Source: an uncultured Lachnoanaerobaculum sp. (lineage in GTDB: Bacteria > Bacillota > Clostridia > Lachnospirales > Lachnospiraceae). From it: 62,710 nucleotides of DNA. The position numbers were made by a program, and so were the translations under genes. Shown piece after piece: positions 1 to 8,052 of the stretch; position 1 is the first letter of the stretch; each line of letters begins with the position of its first letter. Location of the stretch: NCBI RefSeq assembly GCF_938015485.1, contig NZ_CALLVU010000064.1, forward strand, positions 1 to 62,710, given 5' to 3'. The notes beneath the pieces were generated by a model that was given only the letters and a program-made list of their open reading frames with translations, ran no database searches and was not told the origin of the DNA.

Positions 1-2
1 CC

Positions 3-254
3 GTTAGACCTGCAAAGAGCATAAAGCTTATAGATAATGCAACCATTGACAAGAGGGATGAAAATCCGACAAATCTAAACCCTGTAACACCACAGCCGCC
101 AAAGAAGGCGAATATGGTAGTACCGCAGGATGAAAACAAAGCTAAAAAGCTGCCTGTTCCAAAGACTGCGGATAAGAATAAGACATATATATATGTGATG
201 ATGCTTATAATATCCTTAGCAACTTTGATAAAACTGAAAAAGAAAATAAAGTAA
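3..254 (+). CDS. C-terminal end of a cell-wall-anchored surface protein (5' end outside the window)
   Basis: An open frame enters from the left edge and ends with TAA at 252-254, giving the last 83 residues. It has a proline-rich stretch, then KLPVPKTADKNK, a hydrophobic segment of about 18 residues and the basic tail KLKKKIK. This order (sorting motif, membrane segment, positive tail) is that of sortase substrates. The motif reads VPKTA rather than LPxTG, so the cognate sortase may be a variant. No N-terminal domain is visible, so the function of the protein (adhesin, pilin or other) cannot be stated. A terminator follows directly. Confidence 0.7.
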   Translation, partial: VRPAKSIKLIDNATIDKRDENPTNLNPVTPQPPKKANMVVPQDENKAKKLPVPKTADKNKTYIYVMMLIISLATLIKLKKKIK

Positions 255-260
255 ATTTTA

Positions 261-286
261 CCCCGGCCGCTTAGGTCGGGGTTTTT
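261..286 (+). terminator. Rho-independent terminator of the surface-protein gene
   Basis: An 8-bp stem CCCCGGCC / GGTCGGGG (one G-U pair) has a 5-nt loop and is followed by TTTTT. It begins 7 nt after the stop codon of the surface-protein gene and isolates that gene from the str genes. Confidence 0.9.
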
Positions 287-359
287 ATTGTATCAGCTAA
301 AAACTAAGCAAATCGGCCACTTTGTAAGAAAACCGTCAGAATTACAGAGGTGAATAGTA

Positions 360-388
360 TTGACAATGTGCGGTTCTTTTAGTAACAT
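360..388 (+). promoter_or_regulatory. Probable sigma-A promoter of rpsL-rpsG-fusA
   Basis: TTGACA (360-365) is a perfect -35 box. After 17 bp comes TAACAT (383-388), a 4/6 match to the -10 consensus. It lies 105 bp upstream of the rpsL start, after the terminator of the previous gene. Confidence 0.55.
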
Positions 389-395
389 TAAATAC

Positions 396-448
396 TGTGT
401 AAGTAGGCGATGGTATTTACACACAGTGAATATGCGATGGTATTCACA
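396..448 (+). repeat. rpsL leader: hairpin and direct repeat
   Basis: GCGATGGTATTYACA occurs twice in direct orientation, at 407-421 and 434-448. The first copy also contributes to a 7-bp stem TGTGTAA (396-402) / TTACACA (416-422). The ATGs within the repeats lack Shine-Dalgarno sequences, so they are not taken as the rpsL start. A role in autoregulation by a ribosomal protein is possible but only inferred. Confidence 0.4.
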
Positions 449-493
449 AATAACAAAAATGTAAAGCAACCAATAAAAAAGGAGGAAAAAGGA

Positions 494-913
494 ATGCCAA
501 CATTTAACCAGTTAGTTAGAAAAGGCAGACAGACTTCAGTTAAAAAGTCAACAGCTCCTGCTCTTCAGAAGGGATTCAACTCACTTCACAAGAAGTCAAC
601 AGATATCTCTTCACCACAGAAAAGAGGAGTATGTACAGCTGTTAAGACTGCAACACCTAAGAAGCCTAACTCAGCGCTTCGTAAGATTGCCAGAGTTCGT
701 CTTTCTAACGGAATCGAAGTAACAAGCTATATCCCGGGAGAGGGACATAACCTTCAGGAGCATAGCGTTGTGCTTATCCGTGGAGGTAGAGTAAAGGACT
801 TACCTGGTACAAGATACCATATTATTCGTGGTACATTAGATACAGCAGGTGTCGCTAACAGAAAACAGGCTCGTTCAAAGTACGGAGCTAAGAGACCAAA
901 AGATAAGAAATAA
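494..913 (+). CDS. rpsL: 30S ribosomal protein S12
   Basis: A 139-residue S12 of the decoding centre of the small subunit. The conserved blocks are present: QKRGVC (42-47), TPKKPNSALRK (54-64), GEGHNLQEHSVVLIRGGRVKDLPG (82-105) and the tail KQARSKYGAKRPK. Lysines 56 and 101 correspond to E. coli K42 and K87, the residues changed in streptomycin resistance, so the protein looks drug-sensitive. Length and the extra N-terminal stretch fit Firmicute S12. The start is ATG 494 with GGAGG 481-485; a longer frame from 410 has no ribosome binding site. First gene of the str operon; unusually, rpoC is not directly upstream. Confidence 0.98.
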   Translation: MPTFNQLVRKGRQTSVKKSTAPALQKGFNSLHKKSTDISSPQKRGVCTAVKTATPKKPNSALRKIARVRLSNGIEVTSYIPGEGHNLQEHSVVLIRGGRVKDLPGTRYHIIRGTLDTAGVANRKQARSKYGAKRPKDKK

Positions 914-970
914 TAACTGAAGATAAAAAATATAATTCTTTAGCGAAAGCAAAGCTTTCATAATTAGATA

Positions 971-1007
971 GTGCCGATTTTTTGTTGGTTGCAAAAAATA
1001 TAGGCAC
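971..1007 (+). other. Stem-loop in the rpsL-rpsG intercistronic region
   Basis: GTGCC (971-975) pairs with GGCAC (1003-1007), and inside it ATTTTTTG (977-984) pairs with CAAAAAAT (992-999), giving 13 paired positions around a short loop. The gap between rpsL and rpsG is 150 nt, long for this operon. In E. coli S7 binds the S12-S7 intercistronic RNA to regulate itself; an equivalent role here is only a suggestion. Confidence 0.45.
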
Positions 1008-1063
1008 GAGGACGCAAAAAGCGAGTACCTAAGATCTAAGTGAATATTAAGGAGGGAAGAAAC

Positions 1064-1534
1064 GTGCCACGTAAAGGACATACACTAAAAAGAGATGTAT
1101 TGGCAGATCCTTTATACAATAACAAGGTAGTTACAAAGCTTGTAAATACCATCATGTTAGACGGTAAAAAGGGTGTTGCACAGAAGATTGTGTACGGAGC
1201 ATTTGACAAGGTTTCCGATAAGACAGGAAAGGATCCTGTAGAGGTTTTCGAGGAAGCTATGAACAATATCATGCCTGTACTTGAGGTAAAAGCGAGAAGA
1301 ATCGGTGGAGCTACATACCAGGTTCCTATCGAGGTAAGACCTGAGAGAAGACAAGCTCTTGCTCTTAGATGGCTTACATTCTTTTCAAGAAAAAGAGGCG
1401 AGAAGACACAGGTTGACCGTCTTGCAAACGAGATAATGGATGCGGCAAACAACACAGGTGCCGCAGTGAAGAGAAAAGAAGATATGCATAAGATGGCAGA
1501 GGCTAACAAGGCATTTGCTCATTATAGATTCTAA
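1064..1534 (+). CDS. rpsG: 30S ribosomal protein S7
   Basis: 156 residues, the usual length of bacterial S7, which nucleates assembly of the 30S head on 16S rRNA. It begins VPRKGHTLKRDVLADPLY and contains the family blocks ARRIGGATYQVPIEVRPERR and RWLTFFSRKR. The start is GTG 1064, placed 8 nt after AAGGAGGG (1049-1056 region); a GTG at 1040 in the same frame has no ribosome binding site and would add residues absent from the family. It lies 150 nt after rpsL and 14 nt before fusA, so it is co-transcribed with both. Confidence 0.97.
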   Translation: MPRKGHTLKRDVLADPLYNNKVVTKLVNTIMLDGKKGVAQKIVYGAFDKVSDKTGKDPVEVFEEAMNNIMPVLEVKARRIGGATYQVPIEVRPERRQALALRWLTFFSRKRGEKTQVDRLANEIMDAANNTGAAVKRKEDMHKMAEANKAFAHYRF

Positions 1535-1548
1535 TAGGAGGAAACCAA

Positions 1549-3666
1549 TTGGCTGGAAGAGAATATCCTTTAGAGAGAACCAGAAATATTGGTATCATGG
1601 CTCATATAGATGCCGGTAAAACCACACTTACTGAGCGTATCCTATATTATACTGGTGTAAATTATAAGATCGGTGATACCCATGAGGGTACCGCTACAAT
1701 GGACTGGATGGAGCAGGAAGCAGAGAGAGGTATTACAATTACTTCAGCCGCTACAACTTGCCACTGGACATTACAGGAATTTAACAAAGTAAAGCCGGGT
1801 GAGAAGGAAAATCGTATAAATATTATCGATACTCCGGGACACGTTGACTTTACAGTAGAGGTAGAGAGATCACTTCGTGTACTTGACGGTGCAGTAGGTG
1901 TGTTCTCTGCAAAAGAAGGCGTTGAGCCGCAGTCTGAGAACGTATGGAGACAGGCGGATACATATCATGTACCTAGAATGGCATTCATCAACAAGATGGA
2001 CGTTATGGGTGCAGACTATTATGCAGCTGTTGAGCAGATTCATACAAGACTTGGTAAAAATACAATCATGCTTCAGATCCCGATCGGAAAAGAAGATGAT
2101 TTCAAGGGAATCGTTGATCTCTTTGAGATGAAAGCTTACATCTACAATGATGACAAGGGTGATGATATTTCAATCGTTGATATACCTGACGAGGTAAAGG
2201 ACGAGGCTGAATTATATCATGGCGAGCTTGTTGAGAAGATTTGTGAGCTTGATGATGACCTTACAATGATGTATCTGGAAGGTGAGGAGCCTTCAGTTGA
2301 GCAGCTTAAGGCAGCACTTAGAAAGGGAACTTGTGAGAACAGGGCTATTCCTGTTTGCTGCGGTACCGCTTATCGTAACAAGGGTGTGCAGAAGCTTATC
2401 GATGCTGTCGTTGAGTTCATGCCTTCACCGCTTGATATCCCTTCAATAAAGGGTGTTGATCTTGACGGAAATGAAGTTGAGAGACATGCTTCAGATGAAG
2501 AGCCTTTCTCAGCTTTGGCATTTAAGATCATGACAGATCCTTTCGTAGGAAAGCTTGCATATTTCAGAGTTTACTCAGGAACACTTAACGGCGGTTCATA
2601 TGTGCTTAACGCTACAAAGGGTAAGAAGGAGAGAGTCGGTCGTATCCTTCAGATGCATGCAAATAAGAGAACCGAGATTGACAAGGTTTACTCAGGAGAT
2701 ATTGCAGCCGCAGTAGGATTTAAGGTTACAACAACCGGTGATACAATCTGTGACGAGCAGCATCCTGTTATCTTAGAGTCAATGGAATTCCCTGAGCCGG
2801 TTATCGATATCGCTATCGAGCCTAAGACCAAGGCAGGACAGACAAAGATGATAGATGCTCTTGCAAAACTTGCTGAAGAGGATCCTACATTCAGAGTTAA
2901 GACAGATACTGAAACAGGACAGACCATTATATCAGGTATGGGTGAGCTTCACCTTGAGATTATCGTAGACAGACTTCTTAGAGAGTTCAATGTAGAAGCA
3001 AATGTAGGTGCACCGCAGGTTGCTTACAAAGAAACATTTACTAAGGCTGTTGACGTTGATTCCAAGTATGCAAGACAGTCAGGTGGTCGTGGTCAGTACG
3101 GTCATTGTAAAGTTAAGTTTGAACCGATGGATCCGAACGGAGAAGAGACATTCAAGTTCGAATCAACCGTTGTCGGCGGTGCTATTCCTAAGGAATATAT
3201 ACCTGCTGTCGGCGAGGGTATTGAGGAAGCTACAAAGTCAGGTATTCTTGGCGGATTCCCGGTACTTGGTGTACATGCAAATGTATATGACGGTTCATAC
3301 CATGAAGTCGATTCATCAGAGATGGCATTCCATATCGCAGGTTCTATGGCATTTAAGGATGCTATGAGCAAGGCGGGCCCTGTACTTCTTGAGCCTATCA
3401 TGAAGGTCGAAGTTACAATGCCTGAGGAATATATGGGTGATGTTATCGGTGATATCAACTCAAGAAGAGGTCGTATAGAGGGTATGGAGGATATTCCGAG
3501 CGGTAAGCAGGTAAATGCATTCGTTCCGCTTTCAGAGATGTTCGGTTACTCAACAGACCTTCGTTCAAGAACACAGGGTCGTGGAAACTACTCAATGTTC
3601 TTCGAAAAATATGAGCAGGTTCCGAAGTCTGTTCAGGAAAAAGTACTTAACGATAAGAAAGCTTAA
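1549..3666 (+). CDS. fusA: Translation elongation factor G
   Basis: 705 residues, full length. EF-G is the GTPase that drives translocation and, with RRF, ribosome recycling. G motifs: AHIDAGKT (18-25), GITIT (61-65), DTPGH (94-98) and NKMD (148-151), followed by EF-G domains II to V with the recognisable segment GQYGHCKVKFEP. The start is TTG 1549 with AGGAGG at 1536-1541; the N-terminus MAGREYPLERTRNIGI is as expected. It is the third gene of rpsL-rpsG-fusA and is followed by a separate promoter for tuf. Confidence 0.98.
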   Translation: MAGREYPLERTRNIGIMAHIDAGKTTLTERILYYTGVNYKIGDTHEGTATMDWMEQEAERGITITSAATTCHWTLQEFNKVKPGEKENRINIIDTPGHVDFTVEVERSLRVLDGAVGVFSAKEGVEPQSENVWRQADTYHVPRMAFINKMDVMGADYYAAVEQIHTRLGKNTIMLQIPIGKEDDFKGIVDLFEMKAYIYNDDKGDDISIVDIPDEVKDEAELYHGELVEKICELDDDLTMMYLEGEEPSVEQLKAALRKGTCENRAIPVCCGTAYRNKGVQKLIDAVVEFMPSPLDIPSIKGVDLDGNEVERHASDEEPFSALAFKIMTDPFVGKLAYFRVYSGTLNGGSYVLNATKGKKERVGRILQMHANKRTEIDKVYSGDIAAAVGFKVTTTGDTICDEQHPVILESMEFPEPVIDIAIEPKTKAGQTKMIDALAKLAEEDPTFRVKTDTETGQTIISGMGELHLEIIVDRLLREFNVEANVGAPQVAYKETFTKAVDVDSKYARQSGGRGQYGHCKVKFEPMDPNGEETFKFESTVVGGAIPKEYIPAVGEGIEEATKSGILGGFPVLGVHANVYDGSYHEVDSSEMAFHIAGSMAFKDAMSKAGPVLLEPIMKVEVTMPEEYMGDVIGDINSRRGRIEGMEDIPSGKQVNAFVPLSEMFGYSTDLRSRTQGRGNYSMFFEKYEQVPKSVQEKVLNDKKA

Positions 3667-3723
3667 TTATAAAAGTTTTTCATTATAAAAATTTAAAAAA
3701 ACAGGTTGAGCCGGTTTATTAAC

Positions 3724-3752
3724 TTGATAAATCTCGGCTGATACTATATAAT
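3724..3752 (+). promoter_or_regulatory. Promoter of tuf
   Basis: TTGATA (3724-3729), a 17-bp spacer and a perfect TATAAT (3747-3752) lie in the 136-nt gap between fusA and tuf. The AT-rich flanks and near-consensus boxes fit a strong housekeeping promoter that lets tuf be transcribed apart from the str operon. Confidence 0.8.
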
Positions 3753-3802
3753 ATAACAAAATTTACTATTAATTTAGGGTTTAATTCAAGGAGGAATTAA
3801 CA

Positions 3803-5002
3803 ATGGCAAAAGCAAAATTTGATAGAACAAAGCCTCATGCTAACATTGGTACAATCGGACACGTAGATCACGGTAAGACAACTCTTACAGCAGCTATCTC
3901 TAAGGTTCTTGCAACAAGATTCCCTTCAGATACAAACAAGATCGTAGACTTCGATAAGATCGATAAGGCTCCTGAGGAGAAGGAAAGAGGTATCACAATC
4001 TCAACAGCTCATATCGAGTATGAGACAGAGAAGAGACACTATGCACACGTTGACTGTCCTGGACACGCCGATTATGTAAAGAACATGATCACAGGTGCTG
4101 CACAGATGGACGGTGCTATCCTTGTTGTTGCCGCTACTGACGGTGTTATGGCTCAGACAAGAGAGCATATCCTTCTTTCAAGACAGGTAGGTGTTCCATA
4201 TATCGTTGTATTCATGAACAAGTGTGATATGGTTGATGATGAGGAGCTTCTTGAGCTTGTAGAGATGGAGATCAGAGACCTTCTTAACGAGTATGAGTTC
4301 CCTGGCGATGATACACCTATTATTCAGGGTTCAGCTCTTAAGGCTCTTGAGGATCCGATGGGACCTTGGGGTGACAAGATCATGGATCTTATGGATGCTG
4401 TTGACAGCTACATTCCTGATCCTGAGAGAGATACAGATAAGCCTTTCCTTATGCCTATCGAGGACGTATTTACAATCACAGGTCGTGGTACAGTTGCTAC
4501 AGGTAGAGTAGAGAGAGGTACACTTAACCTTAACGATACAGTAGAGATTCTCGGTATCCATGAGGATAAGAAGTCAACTGTTGTTACAGGTATCGAGATG
4601 TTCAGAAAGCTTCTTGATCAGGCTCAGGCAGGTGATAACATCGGTGCTCTTCTTAGAGGTGTTCAGAGAACAGAGATCGAAAGAGGACAGGTTCTTGCTA
4701 AGCCGGGTTCAGTAACATGCCATAAGAAGTTCACAGCTCAGGTTTACGTTCTTACAAAGGACGAGGGTGGACGTCATACACCTTTCTTCAACAACTATCG
4801 TCCACAGTTCTACTTCAGAACAACAGATATTACAGGTGTTTGCAACCTTCCTGCAGGAACAGAGATGTGCATGCCTGGTGATAACGTAGAGATGACTATC
4901 GAGCTTATCCATCCTGTTGCTTGCGAGCAGGGTCTTAGATTCGCTATCCGTGAGGGTGGTAGAACAGTAGGTTCAGGTAGAGTTGCATCTATCATCGAGT
5001 AA
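3803..5002 (+). CDS. tuf: Translation elongation factor Tu
   Basis: 399 residues, full-length EF-Tu, the GTPase that brings aminoacyl-tRNA to the ribosome. Motifs: GHVDHGKT (19-26), DCPGH (84-88), NKCD (139-142), and the C-terminal barrel segments TPFFNNYRPQFYFRTTD and REGGRTVGSGRV. Start ATG 3803 with AAGGAGG at 3788-3794. It has its own promoter in the gap after fusA. Codon use is strongly biased, as expected for a highly expressed gene. Confidence 0.99.
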   Translation: MAKAKFDRTKPHANIGTIGHVDHGKTTLTAAISKVLATRFPSDTNKIVDFDKIDKAPEEKERGITISTAHIEYETEKRHYAHVDCPGHADYVKNMITGAAQMDGAILVVAATDGVMAQTREHILLSRQVGVPYIVVFMNKCDMVDDEELLELVEMEIRDLLNEYEFPGDDTPIIQGSALKALEDPMGPWGDKIMDLMDAVDSYIPDPERDTDKPFLMPIEDVFTITGRGTVATGRVERGTLNLNDTVEILGIHEDKKSTVVTGIEMFRKLLDQAQAGDNIGALLRGVQRTEIERGQVLAKPGSVTCHKKFTAQVYVLTKDEGGRHTPFFNNYRPQFYFRTTDITGVCNLPAGTEMCMPGDNVEMTIELIHPVACEQGLRFAIREGGRTVGSGRVASIIE

Positions 5003-5022
5003 TCTTTGATTAAAAAATAAAG

Positions 5023-5079
5023 GGTATTATATCGGTTATACAGTGATGTGTCTTTTGATACTAGGTGATCTATAATACC
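5023..5079 (+). other. Long-looped hairpin downstream of tuf
   Basis: GGTATTATA (5023-5031) is perfectly complementary to TATAATACC (5071-5079) across a 39-nt loop, just ahead of the tuf terminator. No frame with a ribosome binding site lies inside. It may be part of the tuf 3' untranslated region; no function can be assigned. Confidence 0.35.
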
Positions 5080-5095
5080 TTCGTATAAAAAAACG

Positions 5096-5115
5096 GACTC
5101 CCAAAATTGGGAGTC
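5096..5115. terminator. Bidirectional terminator between tuf and the DUF3881 gene
   Basis: GACTCCC / GGGAGTC, extended by A-T pairs, form a compact stem. Rightward it is followed by TTGTTTTATT; leftward its complement runs into TTTTTTT. It therefore ends tuf transcripts from the left and DUF3881 transcripts from the right. Confidence 0.85.
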
Positions 5116-5120
5116 TTGTT

Positions 5121-5987
5121 TTATTCCTGATTTATTTTACCGTGCAGCCAAATATTGCCTTTGAACCTCCTGCCGACCATAGGCTCACCTTGCAAATCCT
5201 CTTTCTTTATGGCTATACGAAGTTCTATATCGCTACATTCTACCTTAAGTATCAAAATCTTTTCATTAGTGAGTATATTTTCTTCTTCTTTAATATCTAA
5301 GATATTTCCTACAATACTGTATATATCGTTTTCCATACCGTAAGGCATAAACAGTGTATCAACGATACTGTATACATCCTCGGTCTGTATCCTGTCACTG
5401 AGAGTGGAATACAGCAATGCTTCATCTGTAGTCAGAGTGTCTATAGCATTTTCATCACCGCGCTTGGCGGCCTCTATAAGTAAAGTTCGATCCTGTGACC
5501 TCTGCTTTGAACTTTCAATTTCCACCAAGGTCTTTTTTATAGGTAATAAAACCCTGCCGTCCGAGCAAAAGCCGAACAGATTGACGGATGATATCTTCCT
5601 GTTTGTGTTATCAATATAGTCAAGAGGGTTTGAAAGCCTGAATATTAAAGACATTCCAAGCCTGTTGTCATCAAGCATACCTGAGAACACCGAGTCGTCT
5701 ATATGTTTTTCGATACTGCATTTTGAGGCTGAGCTTATAGAAGTATCTTTGATATAGGGAAAATATCCTTCTCTTACAAATACACCGAGATTCTCAAGGT
5801 ATCCGTATATACATATACCCACAGACTCAGAGAGATTTTTACGTATCTCCCAAAGTCTTTCCTTCTCTGTAGTAACACTGATTCTTGATGAGGCGATATT
5901 TTCTCTTTGAATTTTATCAAGCAATTCTTTTACTTCATTTTTTTTCTTGTACATTGAGAAGCCGATGCTTCTAATATAATTTTGCAA
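5121..5987 (-). CDS. DUF3881 family protein
   Basis: 288 residues beginning MQNYIRSIGFSMYKKKNE when TTG 5987 is read as start. The 'IRSIGFS' opening is characteristic of DUF3881 proteins, known mainly from Lachnospiraceae and of unknown function. The start is supported by GAGGG about 9 nt upstream; an upstream extension in the same frame only overlaps the previous gene. No signal peptide or membrane segment is visible; the protein looks cytosolic with mixed alpha/beta content. It starts one nucleotide after the stop of the DUF1576-thioesterase gene, so it is translationally coupled to it, and ends at a shared terminator. Confidence 0.75.
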   Translation of the reverse strand: MQNYIRSIGFSMYKKKNEVKELLDKIQRENIASSRISVTTEKERLWEIRKNLSESVGICIYGYLENLGVFVREGYFPYIKDTSISSASKCSIEKHIDDSVFSGMLDDNRLGMSLIFRLSNPLDYIDNTNRKISSVNLFGFCSDGRVLLPIKKTLVEIESSKQRSQDRTLLIEAAKRGDENAIDTLTTDEALLYSTLSDRIQTEDVYSIVDTLFMPYGMENDIYSIVGNILDIKEEENILTNEKILILKVECSDIELRIAIKKEDLQGEPMVGRRFKGNIWLHGKINQE

Positions 5988-5988
5988 T

Positions 5989-7818
5989 TTATATTCCCTC
6001 TTTCCTACGAGATTTGCGTATTTCATTGCGAGTCTCACCGGCAAACCATTCACGCTTCTCACCGTCCGTCTCAGGGATAAGTCTCGGCACTCTGTGCGGC
6101 TTGTCATCCTGTAGTGCAACATATACCAGGTATGCGGTATTTACAAGGAATCTTTGCCCTGTAGCCAAATCTTCCACATAGCTGTTTACCCTTACTTCCA
6201 TAGTTGAGTTGCCTACATGAGTCAGATTTGCAACCAAAACCGCAATATCACCGATGTACATAGGCTTTGAAAAATGTATATTGTCAATTGCCACAGTGGA
6301 AACAGGCATATTGCAATGTCTTTTAGCTGCAATACCGCCTATAAGATCAATCCATGAAAGCAGGTCGCCGCCGAAGAGTCTGCCTGAAGCGTTTAAGTAT
6401 CTGGCACTGACCTGATAGGTCTGCTCACATCTTGAATCACTTACTTTTTTTATCGTATCTCCGTTTTGAATACAGTCATTCCAAGGAGTTTCATTCTTTA
6501 TCATATTATCTGTAATATTTTCCATAAATATCCTCGTGTTCTTTATTTTATTTCTTTTTTCTACGATTGCCTCTATCACAGGAACCATAAATATAGCCAC
6601 TATACCGCCTGCAAATCCGTTATTATAAAGGTTCAGACCTTTGTATACAATCCCCACATTAAGTGCTACGGATGAATGTAGGAATCCGGCTATAAGACCT
6701 GCCAATACGCCGAACTCACCTGCAATAGGCGCTAAAGTGGTAGACAATAAAAGCGTAAGTATAGGCGAGGGGTCATTTAGATGCCATTGCTTCATAAAGG
6801 CGGAGATACATACTCCGACCATTACGGGAAGTATATTTCTCATATGCTTGCCGGCAGGAGAAAAGCCTACTATTGTAAATATCGATCCTATAGTAGGTCC
6901 GTTTAAGTCACCCTTTGCAGCCAGTACAAAAGCTGTAGCTATTATACCGTTTATTGACATATTAAAGATATATACGGCATCTGAATAATTGTGTTTGTAT
7001 GTGCCGTGTACTCCGGTTTCACGAAGCAGCCTTATATATGCCGGAAAAAGCTCTTTGCCGTCCAGTATAAGAGCAATCACAACCATATAGCCGAACAGTA
7101 CGAACAGTGCAAAGGCAAATAATACGGTATGTGAACTGTCCCAAATAAGTCTGGTCTCTATATCTACACCGAATGATTTGAATAAAGATACAAGTACGGT
7201 TGCTATAATACCTGATGAAAATCCTACATTGTAGAGTGAGTAACCCTTATGTGCGGATTTTACATGAAGTGATATAGGAAGAAGTACATATCCTATGATA
7301 AGTCCTGTGGCTGTTGCAAAGAGCAGCTGCCAAACCGTACTTTTGTGCCCTATTTGCATTACAAGTGTAATGGCAGGTGAGAGGCTTGTACCATAAAGTC
7401 CGTAGTAGATATATTTCTTCAGTGAGTAGCCGTGCAGTCTGGCATACACAAAGAAACCTATAAGTATAAGCCATATATTCACTACATTCTTTCCGAAAAG
7501 TGAAAACCCGAATATAAGATATGAGCTTACCACTATATGTCTGTCAAACTCCACCTTAAAGTGATACAGCAAAAACAACAGGATAAGTGTAAGTACTCCC
7601 GCGTTAAAAAATGCTGCGCCGATACCGCCGACCACTATATAGTCGGTGATAAGAAGGTCGGGCTGTATGATTATTTGCCAAAGTCCGGGCAATATTTCCT
7701 TGATAGGTGAAAATATCAGTGCAAATATCATAAAATAAATGGGGACTGTAGAGATAAATAAAAATCTCTGCTTATAAGTTAATGTTCCGGTGGCTTTGTA
7801 ATCCCTAAAAAATGCCAT
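5989..7818 (-). CDS. DUF1576 membrane protein fused to a hotdog acyl-CoA thioesterase domain
   Basis: 609 residues from ATG 7818, chosen because GGGAG lies 7 nt upstream; a TTG at 7842 is in frame but badly spaced. About the first 420 residues are a multi-pass membrane protein with repeated segments such as YSLYNVGFSSGI and LNLYNNGFAGGI, typical of DUF1576 (function unknown). The last 140 residues are a soluble hotdog domain with NASGRLFGGDLLSWIDLIGG and VAIDNIHFSKPM, as in YciA/BACH-type acyl-CoA thioesterases. At the junction an in-frame ATG (6525) has its own GAGGA 5 nt upstream, so the thioesterase may also be made alone. A real fusion, or two genes joined by loss of a stop codon, are both possible. 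Confidence 0.8.
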   Translation of the reverse strand: MAFFRDYKATGTLTYKQRFLFISTVPIYFMIFALIFSPIKEILPGLWQIIIQPDLLITDYIVVGGIGAAFFNAGVLTLILLFLLYHFKVEFDRHIVVSSYLIFGFSLFGKNVVNIWLILIGFFVYARLHGYSLKKYIYYGLYGTSLSPAITLVMQIGHKSTVWQLLFATATGLIIGYVLLPISLHVKSAHKGYSLYNVGFSSGIIATVLVSLFKSFGVDIETRLIWDSSHTVLFAFALFVLFGYMVVIALILDGKELFPAYIRLLRETGVHGTYKHNYSDAVYIFNMSINGIIATAFVLAAKGDLNGPTIGSIFTIVGFSPAGKHMRNILPVMVGVCISAFMKQWHLNDPSPILTLLLSTTLAPIAGEFGVLAGLIAGFLHSSVALNVGIVYKGLNLYNNGFAGGIVAIFMVPVIEAIVEKRNKIKNTRIFMENITDNMIKNETPWNDCIQNGDTIKKVSDSRCEQTYQVSARYLNASGRLFGGDLLSWIDLIGGIAAKRHCNMPVSTVAIDNIHFSKPMYIGDIAVLVANLTHVGNSTMEVRVNSYVEDLATGQRFLVNTAYLVYVALQDDKPHRVPRLIPETDGEKREWFAGETRNEIRKSRRKEGI

Positions 7819-7863
7819 AAGAAACTCCCGTTTGAGGCTCAAACCTCGTCATATTTTTATTTA

Positions 7864-7893
7864 ATTATAATTAATAATAGGGAGTTTCGTCAA
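7864..7893 (-). promoter_or_regulatory. Promoter of the DUF1576-DUF3881 operon
   Basis: On the minus strand TTGACG (7893-7888) is followed after 18 bp by a perfect TATAAT (7869-7864), 45 nt upstream of the ATG at 7818. Confidence 0.7.
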
Positions 7894-7928
7894 ATACTTT
7901 GATATATATAAAGAAAATTATAAGAAAT

Positions 7929-7956
7929 AAAAAAGCTGCCACCAATTGTGACAGCT
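7929..7956 (-). terminator. Original tRNA-Leu terminator, stranded by the prophage
   Basis: Leftward, AGCTGTCAC and GTGGCAGCT (one wobble pair) form a 9-bp stem followed by TTTTTT. It begins 3 nt beyond the 22-bp tRNA fragment at attL. In the uninfected chromosome it would directly follow the tRNA-Leu gene now at 51386-51465. Confidence 0.8.
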
Positions 7957-7959
7957 AAA

Positions 7960-7981
7960 TGCGGGTGACAGGAATCGAACC
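7960..7981. repeat. attL: 22-bp copy of the tRNA-Leu 3' end
   Basis: Identical to 51386-51407, covering the T-arm 3' half, acceptor 3' strand and discriminator base of tRNA-Leu. Identity ends on both sides (7959 and 7982), which defines the crossover core. The rest of a tRNA is absent here, so it is not a second tRNA gene. Confidence 0.95.
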
Positions 7982-8017
7982 CATCATATACCCCTTTAAA
8001 GCCTTGATTTTAAAGGG

Positions 8018-8052
8018 GTTGCATTTATTCGTGTTGCATTTCGTGTTGCATA
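8018..8052. repeat. Probable integrase arm-binding repeats, left end
   Basis: GTTGCATTT (8018-8026), GTTGCATTT (8033-8041) and GTTGCATA (8045-8052) lie in tandem 36 bp inside attL. The 23 bp at 8030-8052, two 11/12-bp units of CGTGTTGCAT, recur exactly at 51238-51260 near the right end. In the circular phage they would flank the crossover core, as arm-type integrase sites do. The units are translated as MQHE-MQHE, the integrase C-terminus. Confidence 0.65.

Noticed and set aside
410..493. Longer N-terminus for ribosomal protein S12
   Set aside because: No ribosome binding site before the upstream ATGs, the extension lies in a repeated leader, and GGAGG precedes the ATG at 494.
1036..1509. 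Leftward open frames over rpsG
   Set aside because: Shadow of a strongly biased ribosomal gene, with no ribosome binding site or recognisable product. Similar antisense frames over fusA, tuf, carB and the tail genes were dropped for the same reason.
5988..6122. N-terminal extension of the DUF3881 protein
   Set aside because: It lies wholly inside the coding end of the preceding gene in another frame and is not protein-like; TTG 5987 has a ribosome binding site.
7960..7981. Second tRNA gene at the left prophage end
   Set aside because: Only the last 22 nt of tRNA-Leu are present; the upstream sequence cannot form the other arms. It is an attachment-site duplication.
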